Origin: AP-15 sp035570935 | GTDB taxonomy: Bacteria > Pseudomonadota > Alphaproteobacteria > ATCC43930 > CGMCC-115725 | Assembly (NCBI GenBank): GCA_035570935.1 | Contig: DATMKU010000129.1 | Span: 1 to 15,858 of the forward strand | Direction: 5' to 3' | DNA length: 15,858 nt | Shown: piece by piece, positions 6,809 through 12,699 of the stretch | Layout of the letters: each line of letters begins with the position of its first letter | Numbering within the stretch: position 1 is the first letter of the stretch | Notes under the pieces: generated by a model | Database searches by the model: none | What the model was told of the DNA's origin: nothing | Seen by the model: only the letters and a program-made list of their open reading frames with translations | Translations under genes and position numbers: made by a program

Positions 6809-7387
6809 ATGATTTTCTATCCGGAAGAGCGTATCGCCATATTCATTGACGGCGCCAACCTCTATTCTGCCGCTCGGGGTCTCGCTTTCGACATCGATTA
6901 CAAGCGGCTTCTCGATCTGTTCAGTACCAAGGGAAGGCTGATTCGGGCATTTTATTACACCGCCTTGGTCGAGGACCAGGAATATTCGCCGATCCGGCCA
7001 TTGGTCGACTGGCTCGATTACAACGGCTATTCGATGGTGACCAAGCCGACCAAGGAATTCACCGACGCGATGGGGCGGCGCCGGATCAAGGGCAACATGG
7101 ATATCGAACTGGCGATCGACATGCTCGAAATGGCCCAGTTCATCGACCACGCGATCCTGTTTTCGGGCGACGGCGATTTCCGCCGGCTGGTCGAGGCGGT
7201 GCAGCGCCGCGGGGTGCGGGTGTCGGTCGTCTCGACGATCCGCTCGTCGCCGCCGATGGTGTCGGACGATTTGCGCCGCCAAGCCGACAATTTTATCGAA
7301 TTGCAGGATCTGGCGCCCAACATCTCGCGCAACCACCATCCGCGCGACGAGATGCGGGTCCGCGCCGAACCCGTCGACGAGGCGTGA
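6809..7387 (+). CDS. NYN-domain (LabA/DUF88) putative ribonuclease
   Basis: This 192-aa protein matches the NYN family, a PIN-like nuclease fold. The conserved acidic residues are present: D14 in IFIDGANLY, D98 in KGNMDIELAIDM, and D121/D123 in LFSGDGDFRRLV. NYN proteins are Mg-dependent endonucleases thought to act in RNA processing. The ATG at 6809 is the family-typical start (MIFYPEERIAIFIDG), with GGAG at 6794-6797. The frame is open further upstream but that part does not look like protein. Its stop overlaps the GTG start of the uracil-DNA glycosylase by 4 nt, so the two are translated together. This pairing recurs beside smpB and dapA in alphaproteobacteria, from memory of that gene order. 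Confidence 0.85.
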   Translation: MIFYPEERIAIFIDGANLYSAARGLAFDIDYKRLLDLFSTKGRLIRAFYYTALVEDQEYSPIRPLVDWLDYNGYSMVTKPTKEFTDAMGRRRIKGNMDIELAIDMLEMAQFIDHAILFSGDGDFRRLVEAVQRRGVRVSVVSTIRSSPPMVSDDLRRQADNFIELQDLAPNISRNHHPRDEMRVRAEPVDEA

Positions 7388-8124
7388 GCGTCTGGCCGGC
7401 GCCGCTGTCCCAAGCCGCGGCGCCCGCAATAGCGCCCGGAGTGGCGCTGCCCCCACGCGACTGCCCGCTTTGCCCGCGCCTTGTAACCTTTCGCGAGACG
7501 CAGCGGGCGGCGCACCCGGAATGGTTCAACGCGCCGGTGCCGCCGTTTGGCGACAACGCGGCCGAATTGCTGATTGTCGGTCTGGCGCCGGGACTGCGCG
7601 GCGCCAACCGCACCGGCCGCCCGTTTACCGGCGATTATGCCGGCAGTCTGCTGTACGCGACGTTGCGCAAGTTCGCGCTCGCCGCGGGGCACTATGACGC
7701 GCGCCCCGATGACGGGCTGGCGCTCGCCGGCGCGCGCATCACCAACGCGGTGCGCTGCGTGCCGCCCCAGAACAAGCCGGAGCCGCGCGAGATCGCCAAC
7801 TGCCGGGAATTTTTATCGGGCGAGATCGCGGCGTCGCCCGGCCTGCGCGCGTTTCTGGCATTAGGCGCCATCGCCCACGGCGCGGTGCTAACAGCACTCG
7901 GCCTGCGCCGCGCGCTGTTTCGGTTCGCGCATGGCGCCGTTCATGAGCTGCCGGGCGGGCGGCTCTTGGCCGACAGCTATCACTGCTCGCGGCTCAACAC
8001 CAACACCGGCAGACTGACCGCGGCGATGTTCGAAGCGGTGTTTGAGGCACTCCTCGGCCGGCTCAACCCCGACGGGCGCCGAGGGATGCACATGCCGCAT
8101 GGCTCAATGGCGAAACCGCCGTAA
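7384..8124 (+). CDS. udgB: Uracil-DNA glycosylase, family 5 (UdgB-type), iron-sulfur
   Basis: This 246-aa protein has the hallmarks of iron-sulfur uracil-DNA glycosylases: four cysteines for a 4Fe-4S cluster (C27 and C30 in CPLC, C125, C140), motif A GLAPG (66-70) followed by GANRTGRPFTGDYAG, and the C-terminal motif SYHCSRLNTNTGRLT with H200. Family 5 lacks the polar catalytic residue after the first motif. These enzymes remove uracil, and often hypoxanthine or ethenocytosine, from DNA in base-excision repair. The second motif has HCSR where most family members have HPS. The GTG start at 7384 overlaps the NYN stop by 4 nt. The last 15 or so residues are low-complexity and not conserved. Confidence 0.85.
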   Translation: MSVWPAPLSQAAAPAIAPGVALPPRDCPLCPRLVTFRETQRAAHPEWFNAPVPPFGDNAAELLIVGLAPGLRGANRTGRPFTGDYAGSLLYATLRKFALAAGHYDARPDDGLALAGARITNAVRCVPPQNKPEPREIANCREFLSGEIAASPGLRAFLALGAIAHGAVLTALGLRRALFRFAHGAVHELPGGRLLADSYHCSRLNTNTGRLTAAMFEAVFEALLGRLNPDGRRGMHMPHGSMAKPP

Positions 8125-8125
8125 C

Positions 8126-8152
8126 ATTGCGATTGCATTGCAACGCTGCATC
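8126..8152 (+). promoter_or_regulatory. Candidate Fur-family operator before the iron-uptake genes
   Basis: Three consecutive hexamers, ATTGCG (8126-8131), ATTGCA (8132-8137) and TTGCAA (8138-8143), are followed after 3 nt by TGCATC (8147-8152). The middle forms a perfect palindrome, TTGCA-T-TGCAA (8133-8143). The cluster starts 2 nt after the udgB stop and ends 46 nt before the cupredoxin start. Bradyrhizobium Fur is reported to bind imperfect direct hexamers of the TGCATC type, and related rhizobial regulators bind TGCAA-rich sites. The fit is by eye only. Confidence 0.45.
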
Positions 8153-8198
8153 GGTGATATTGCGACCCGTTCGCATTCGCAAGATACGGGTGTGCTTT

Positions 8199-8525
8199 AT
8201 GCGTCGTGTCGTCCTAGCTGTCGCGCTGCTGGCCCTGGGATTGGTCGGGCCGGCGCTAGCGGATCTCCCCAGCTTTCCGATTTCGTTGAAGGACAACCAG
8301 TTCGTCCCGAGCGAGGTGCAGATCCCGGCCGGGGTAAAGGTCCAGCTCGTCGTTCGCAACGACAACCAGACCACGTCCGAATTCGAAAGCAACCAGTTCC
8401 ATCGCGAGAAAGTCGTCGGGCCCGGCCAGCAAATCACCGTGTTCGTCGGACCGCTCGATCCCGGCAGCTATGAGTTTTTCGACGATTTTCATCCGCAAAC
8501 CCGCGGCCATCTGATCGTCAAATAG
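8199..8525 (+). CDS. Secreted cupredoxin-fold protein linked to FTR1 (FtrB/EfeO-cupredoxin-like)
   Basis: This 108-aa protein has a clear signal peptide (residues 1-21, cleaved after GPALA), giving a periplasmic protein of about 87 residues. The body has the cupredoxin pattern: LKDNQFVPSEVQIPAGVKVQL, then a middle strand with EFES and H68, and the C-terminal YEFFDDFHPQTRGHLIV. The mature protein has no cysteine and no methionine; the usual copper cysteine is replaced by D95/D96. It therefore cannot hold a classical type 1 copper site, and an acidic/His iron or copper site is more likely. The FTR1 gene starts 11 nt downstream. The ATG at 8199 fits the signal peptide; an open frame starting at 8127 adds an unlikely N-terminus. 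Confidence 0.82.
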   Translation: MRRVVLAVALLALGLVGPALADLPSFPISLKDNQFVPSEVQIPAGVKVQLVVRNDNQTTSEFESNQFHREKVVGPGQQITVFVGPLDPGSYEFFDDFHPQTRGHLIVK

Positions 8526-8536
8526 CGAGTGTCGCG

Positions 8537-9382
8537 ATGTTGGCCACGGCAATCATCGTATTTCGCGAAGTTCTCGAAGCGGCACTGGTCGTCGGCATTG
8601 TGCTGGCGGCGAGCCGCGGGGTTCCGCAGCGCGGCCTCTGGGTCATCGGGGGCGTCGTAGCCGGCGTCCTCGGCGCCTCTGTCGTCGCCGCCTGCGCCGA
8701 GGCGATCGCCGACGCGGTCAACGGCATCGGCCAGGAATTGTTCAACGCCGCGATCCTGTTTACCGCGGTGGCGATGCTCGGCTGGCACAACATCTGGATG
8801 AACCGGCACGGGCGCGAGCTGGCGGCGGCGGCGGCGAGCCTCGGCAAGGCGGTGGTGGGCGGCAGCCGGCCGCTCTATGCGCTGGGGGTCGTCGTCGGCA
8901 TCGCGGTACTGCGCGAAGGCTCCGAGGTCGTGCTGTTTTTATACGGCATCGCGGTCGCCTCCGGGGTCGGCGGTTTGACGATGTTGGCGGGCGGCATTCT
9001 CGGGCTGGTCGGCGGGGTCGCAGTCGGCTCGCTGATCTATTGCGGGCTGCTCGCGATCCCGCTGAAGCGCCTGTTCGCGGTCACCAGCTGGCTGATTTTG
9101 TTGCTGGCGGCCGGCATGGCCTCGCAGGGTGCGGCGTTTCTTATGCAGGCCAATCTCCTGCCGTCGCTCGGCAACGATTTGTGGGACACTTCCTCGATCA
9201 TCGGCGAACGCAGCATGCTCGGCACGTTGCTGCATGTGCTGATCGGCTATTCGGCACAGCCGGCGGGCATCCAGGTCATCTTCTACTTGGCCACAATTCT
9301 GATCATCGGCACGTTGATGCGGGTGCTCGGGCGGTCGTCTTCGAGGCCGCCCGCTCGGCCGGCCGCAGCCGCCTCCATTTGA
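8537..9382 (+). CDS. FTR1-family high-affinity iron permease
   Basis: This 281-aa membrane protein has about seven hydrophobic segments. The two signature iron-binding motifs are R10EVLE14 in the first helix and R126EGSE130 in the fourth, both intact. FTR1/EfeU/FtrC permeases move iron across the inner membrane after it is oxidised to the ferric form. The length agrees with bacterial FtrC/EfeU. It lies 11 nt after the cupredoxin gene, clearly the same operon. The usual partners P19/FtrA or EfeO/EfeB (iron binding or oxidation) are not in this window, so the source of oxidation is open. The C-terminus is a short Arg/Pro/Ala tail. Confidence 0.9.
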   Translation: MLATAIIVFREVLEAALVVGIVLAASRGVPQRGLWVIGGVVAGVLGASVVAACAEAIADAVNGIGQELFNAAILFTAVAMLGWHNIWMNRHGRELAAAAASLGKAVVGGSRPLYALGVVVGIAVLREGSEVVLFLYGIAVASGVGGLTMLAGGILGLVGGVAVGSLIYCGLLAIPLKRLFAVTSWLILLLAAGMASQGAAFLMQANLLPSLGNDLWDTSSIIGERSMLGTLLHVLIGYSAQPAGIQVIFYLATILIIGTLMRVLGRSSSRPPARPAAAASI

Positions 9383-9461
9383 GCTGATCTCCGCTCTCTT
9401 TCCTCCCGTACCCCGCACCGGTCTGATCCATCCCGCGCGCGAGCTTTGTCTGGAGGTGCGA

Positions 9462-10223
9462 ATGCGTTGCATTAGCATAATATCCCTTGCCGCCGGCGCT
9501 GCCCTCAGCATGGCCATCGTGATTCCCGCCTGGGCCGATTTCAAAGTCGAGCAGCCGGACGCCGAGACCGGAGAGTTCGCGATCGAACCGCTCGGCGATT
9601 ATGGCCACGACCCGCTCCCCGCCCACAGCGGCGAGTTGAGCTCAACCCAGGAATTCGAATACGGGGTCAACGGTTTCTGGCAAACCGAACTGGAGCTGGA
9701 GCAGGATCGCGAGGCCGGCCCCGGCCAGTCGATCCATTTCAGTCAGGTGACTTCCGAGAACATTTTCCAATTTACCGAGCGCGGCGAATATTGGATAGAC
9801 TCCGGATTTTTTGCAGAATTCGGCAAGACGACATTGCCCGACACTCCAAACGAGGTCACGTTCGGGCCGATTTTTCGCAAGGAATTTTTTCATACGATCA
9901 ACACCGTCAATCTGTTCATGGAGCATGACGTCGGCACGCCTTACGCCTCGGGAAGACCGCAATTTCTTTATGCCTGGGAGACGCGCCTGGCGCTCGGTAC
10001 GCCGATCGAGCCGGGCTTCCAGGCCTATGGCCAGCCGAGCAGCTTTCCCGGATACAATTCGGGCTGGCCGCAGGACAATCGCATCGGCCCGCAATTGTTC
10101 GGCACCATCAGCAATGTCGGTCCCGGCAGCATCAAATGGAACGGTGGCATTTTGTTCGGGATACGACCGTGGGCGCCGCGCGAAACCTGGCGCTGGCAGG
10201 CCGAATACGAAATCCATTTTTGA
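9462..10223 (+). CDS. Putative outer-membrane beta-barrel protein next to FTR1
   Basis: This 253-aa protein has an N-terminal signal peptide (about residues 1-25, cleaved after IPAWA). The mature part is rich in alternating aromatic and polar residues in strand-like stretches such as STQEFEYGVNGFWQTELELEQD, TVNLFMEHDVGT and TWRWQAEYEIHF. It ends in phenylalanine with alternating residues before it, as is usual for proteins inserted by the BAM complex. I do not recognise a named family. A transporter-like or surface barrel that brings iron or copper to the periplasmic partner is an inference from the neighbours. The ATG at 9462 has GGAGG 5 nt upstream; the GTG at 9456 overlaps that site. It lies 79 nt after FTR1 and may be in the same transcript. 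Confidence 0.65.
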   Translation: MRCISIISLAAGAALSMAIVIPAWADFKVEQPDAETGEFAIEPLGDYGHDPLPAHSGELSSTQEFEYGVNGFWQTELELEQDREAGPGQSIHFSQVTSENIFQFTERGEYWIDSGFFAEFGKTTLPDTPNEVTFGPIFRKEFFHTINTVNLFMEHDVGTPYASGRPQFLYAWETRLALGTPIEPGFQAYGQPSSFPGYNSGWPQDNRIGPQLFGTISNVGPGSIKWNGGILFGIRPWAPRETWRWQAEYEIHF

Positions 10224-10269
10224 GGCGACAGGCCGCCGGCCCGGCCCGCGGGTTTGGCGCGTTTCCCGA

Positions 10270-10734
10270 TCAGGCGTCGCGGTCGCGCAGGATGCGGGCG
10301 CGGCTGCGCTGCCAGTCCCTCGCCTTCTCGGCCTCGCGCTTGTCGGCCTTGCGCTTGCCGCGGGCGAGCCCGAGCGCGATCTTGGCCCGCCCGCGCTCGT
10401 TGAAATAGATCGACAGCGGCACGACGGTGACGCCGTCGCGCCGGATCGCGCCGAGCAGGCGGTTCATTTCCTTGCGATGCAGCAGCAGCTTTCGCGGCCG
10501 CCGGGGTTCGTGGTTGAAATGCGCCGAGCTCGCATATTCCGGGATGTTGGCGTTGACCAGAAACAGTTCGCCGCCGCTCTCATTGGCATAGGCTTCGGCG
10601 ATGCTGGCCTGGCCCTTCCGTAATACCTTGACCTCGGTGCCCTGTAGAACCAGGCCGGCCTCGAGCGTGTCCTCGATCACGTAATCGTGGCGGGCGCGCC
10701 GGTTTTGCGCGACATAACGGTCGGCTGTCCGCAT
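10270..10734 (-). CDS. smpB: SsrA-binding protein SmpB (trans-translation)
   Basis: This 154-aa protein is SmpB throughout: the N-terminal VAQNRRARHDYVIEDTLEAGLVLQGTEVK, then ASIAEAYANESGGELFLVNANIPEYASS, the KLLLHRKEMNRLLGAIRRDGVTVVPLSIYFNERGRAKIALGLARGKRKADKRE core, and a basic tail that folds in the ribosomal A site. SmpB binds tmRNA and rescues stalled ribosomes. The motif reads EVKVLRKG rather than the more common EVKSLR, a minor change. It is 50 nt downstream of dapA on the same strand, probably one transcript. The tmRNA gene is not in this window. It ends 46 nt from the convergent barrel gene. Confidence 0.96.
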   Translation of the reverse strand: MRTADRYVAQNRRARHDYVIEDTLEAGLVLQGTEVKVLRKGQASIAEAYANESGGELFLVNANIPEYASSAHFNHEPRRPRKLLLHRKEMNRLLGAIRRDGVTVVPLSIYFNERGRAKIALGLARGKRKADKREAEKARDWQRSRARILRDRDA

Positions 10735-10784
10735 CGCGCCCGCCCTAAACGCGGTCCAAAAATCGGCTCAACTCAAAGGACGGC

Positions 10785-11660
10785 TCAGTTCAACAGGCCC
10801 GCGCCGCGCATCGCCCGCGCCACCCGCTCCTGCGTCTCGGGCATGATCTGCCACAGCGGCTGGCGCGCATTGGGCTCGCATTTGTCCAACAGCGAGGCGG
10901 CATATTTGACCGGGGCCGGGCTGGTTTCGGCAAACAGCGCGTCGTGCAGCGGGATCAACCGCTCGTTGATTCGGCGGACCGTATCGACCTCGCCATTCTG
11001 CCAAGCTTTGTGCATTTCGGCGAGAAGCCGAGGCGCCACATTGGCGGTCACCGAGATGCAGCCGTCGCCGCCTTGCGCCAGATAGGCGACCGCGGTCGCG
11101 TCCTCACCCGACATCATCGAGAAATCGCGCCCGATCTCGGCGCGCAGCCGCAACGGCCGAGCGAGGTCGTTGGTCGCGTCCTTGACCCCGACGATGTTGG
11201 CCAATTTGGCGAGCCGCGCCATCGTCGCATTGCTCATGTCGACCGCAGAGCGTCCCGGAATGTTGTAGATGACGATCGGGATGTCGACCGCGTCATGGAT
11301 CGCCTTGAAGTGCTGGTAGAGCCCTTCCTGCGTCGGCTTGTTGTAATAGGGGCAGACGACGAGCGCCGCGGTGGCGCCCGCCGCCTTGGCCATGCGCGTC
11401 AGTTCGATTGTATGCGCAGTCGAATTCGACCCGGTGCCGGCGACGACCGGGACCTTGCCGTTGGCGACTTCGGCGCACAATGCGATGACCCGTTCCTGCT
11501 CTTCGTGGCTCAAGGTCGGCGCCTCGCCGGTGGTCCCGGTCGGAACCAGGCCGTGAGTACCCTGTTCGACCTGCCAGGCGACAAAATCCTGAAACTTGGT
11601 CTCGTCGACGCCTCCGTTGCGGAAGGGGGTGATCAGCGCGACGAACGATCCCTTGAACAT
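10785..11660 (-). CDS. dapA: 4-hydroxy-tetrahydrodipicolinate synthase
   Basis: This 291-aa TIM-barrel lyase has the DapA active site complete: K160 for the Schiff base (IVGVKDAT), Y132 (IYNIPGR), T43-T44 (TGTTGEAPTL), Y106 (CPYYNKPT), and the GxGSNST loop (75-81). It condenses pyruvate with aspartate semialdehyde, the first step toward diaminopimelate and lysine, and is cytosolic. The ATG at 11660 has GGAGG close upstream; a longer open frame to 11723 has no support. dapA followed by smpB is a known conserved order in alphaproteobacteria, and here smpB is 50 nt downstream. No regulatory site is evident. Confidence 0.95.
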   Translation of the reverse strand: MFKGSFVALITPFRNGGVDETKFQDFVAWQVEQGTHGLVPTGTTGEAPTLSHEEQERVIALCAEVANGKVPVVAGTGSNSTAHTIELTRMAKAAGATAALVVCPYYNKPTQEGLYQHFKAIHDAVDIPIVIYNIPGRSAVDMSNATMARLAKLANIVGVKDATNDLARPLRLRAEIGRDFSMMSGEDATAVAYLAQGGDGCISVTANVAPRLLAEMHKAWQNGEVDTVRRINERLIPLHDALFAETSPAPVKYAASLLDKCEPNARQPLWQIMPETQERVARAMRGAGLLN

Positions 11661-11758
11661 CGTTTCCTCCCGAATGCGGCCTCGTTCGATCACGATAGTC
11701 CGCGCCGCGGCGCCCAGCAACATCGCCGGCGCGCCAGTAGCGGCTCAGTTTGAACTGT

Positions 11759-11795
11759 AGCAGGAGCATGGATTGAATTGGAGCAGGAGCATGGA
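11759..11795. repeat. Short direct repeat between dapA and the small-protein pair
   Basis: The 14-mer AGCAGGAGCATGGA occurs at 11759-11772 and again at 11782-11795, a 23-nt period. A pair of GTGTCAG motifs follows close by (around 11810-11827). The repeat lies in the 207-bp gap between dapA and the divergent small gene. Its function is unknown. Confidence 0.45.
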
Positions 11796-11867
11796 CGCTC
11801 TGATGACGGTGTCAGGGGTAGTGTCAGCCTTAACGGTTGAGCCAAGCGTGGGCTATAAGGCCCAAGC

Positions 11868-12077
11868 ATGGCTCGCGTCATCTGGGATAAGCGCGGCAAT
11901 CCGCCAAAGTACGTCAGCGATAGGCTCCGCATTCATCACTGGCAGCTGGGCGATGCGATTCACGAACTCAAAGCTGCAGGCAATCTCAGCCCTGCGGAGC
12001 GTACTATCATATATGATGACGGTACGGTCACGGATGAGCTTGGTTATGTCCTCGGGAACATCTTCAACGAAATCTGA
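11868..12077 (+). CDS. Small conserved protein of unknown function (69 aa)
   Basis: This 69-aa ORF (MARVIWDKRGNPPKYVSDRL...) is charged and soluble, with YDDGTVTDELGYVLGNIFNEI at its end. It has AAGG about 7 nt upstream of the ATG. From memory, similar small proteins of this shape occur in rhizobia, but I cannot give a function. Its end overlaps the start of the DUF4279-like gene by 32 nt in another frame, so the two are likely co-expressed. The pair could be a small two-gene module inserted between dapA and slt. It has no signal peptide or membrane segment. Confidence 0.65.
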   Translation: MARVIWDKRGNPPKYVSDRLRIHHWQLGDAIHELKAAGNLSPAERTIIYDDGTVTDELGYVLGNIFNEI

Positions 12078-12513
12078 TAATGATATCAGAGCCTTCGCCA
12101 CGCTACGGTTTGCCGGCGACGCGCTCGACCCGGACGAGATTTCGCGCATTATAAAGGAACAGCCAACCAAGGCGTATCGGAAGGGCGAGACTTATCGGTC
12201 TGGCCCGCACGGCCCTGATGTTACCGGCAGAACCGGAGTTTGGTACTTCAGCACGAGACAAAAAATCCCGAGCACAGATCTTGCCGACCATTTAAGTGTG
12301 CTTGATAGACTGGTCGCCCCGTTTGGCGATCAAGACAATCTCTTGAAGGAACTGCGCGACATTATGGGACGCAGAAACCTCCAAGCTCATGTGAGCCTCT
12401 TTTGGCGCGGGCCTCCCGGCACTCAACATCCTTCTGTCCCATCGGTCGCAACTGCTGCGCTGCGTCGGCTGCCGGCTGATATCGAACCGGATTTCGCGAA
12501 CGAAGATTGCTAG
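12046..12513 (+). CDS. DUF4279-like protein
   Basis: This 155-aa protein resembles DUF4279 proteins: FATLRFAGDALDPDEISRIIKEQPTKAYRKG, followed by TGVWYFSTR, then LADHLSVLDRLVAPF and LQAHVSLFWRG. No catalytic residues can be identified, and the domain is of unknown function. I chose the ATG at 12046, which overlaps the 69-aa gene by 32 nt; the in-frame ATG at 12034 is an alternative, and both give a short non-conserved leader before NDIRAFATL. The open frame upstream of 12034 is a shadow of the 69-aa gene. No ribosome site is strong, which fits translational coupling. Confidence 0.7.
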   Translation: MSSGTSSTKSDNDIRAFATLRFAGDALDPDEISRIIKEQPTKAYRKGETYRSGPHGPDVTGRTGVWYFSTRQKIPSTDLADHLSVLDRLVAPFGDQDNLLKELRDIMGRRNLQAHVSLFWRGPPGTQHPSVPSVATAALRRLPADIEPDFANEDC

Positions 12514-12699
12514 TTCCAGCCGACAAGCACCGAACCCGATCCAAGATCCCGCAGTGCTCGATCAGCCGAACCACATCCTCCATTGACCACAATCTGACAC
12601 TTCCGTTTAAGGCGCGCGGCGAGCGCGCTTGCTCCGGCCGGCTGAAACCCGGTATGAGTTTTGCCACACCTTTGTCCCGGCAAGGAAGGGGGGCCAACC
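12514..12699. other. Intergenic region before slt, with a possible transposase remnant
   Basis: On the minus strand bases 12557-12592 read LWSMEDVVRLIE, which resembles the end of transposases related to IS1. Only 12 codons match, so it may be a remnant or chance. A TTGACC (12583-12588) with TTTAAG (12606-12611), 17 nt apart, is a plausible promoter for the transglycosylase gene. Nothing else is supported. Confidence 0.35.

Noticed and set aside
10944..11753. A 269-aa plus-strand frame opposite dapA
   Set aside because: It is an antisense shadow of a clear DapA with all active-site residues.
11837..11859. TTGAGC and TATAAG as a promoter for the 69-aa gene
   Set aside because: The spacing is only 11 nt, too short for a normal sigma-70 promoter.
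12661..12699. TTG at 12661 as start of slt
   Set aside because: It gives MPHLCPGKEGG before the signal peptide. TTG at 12700 starts right at the signal peptide behind a strong purine-rich site.
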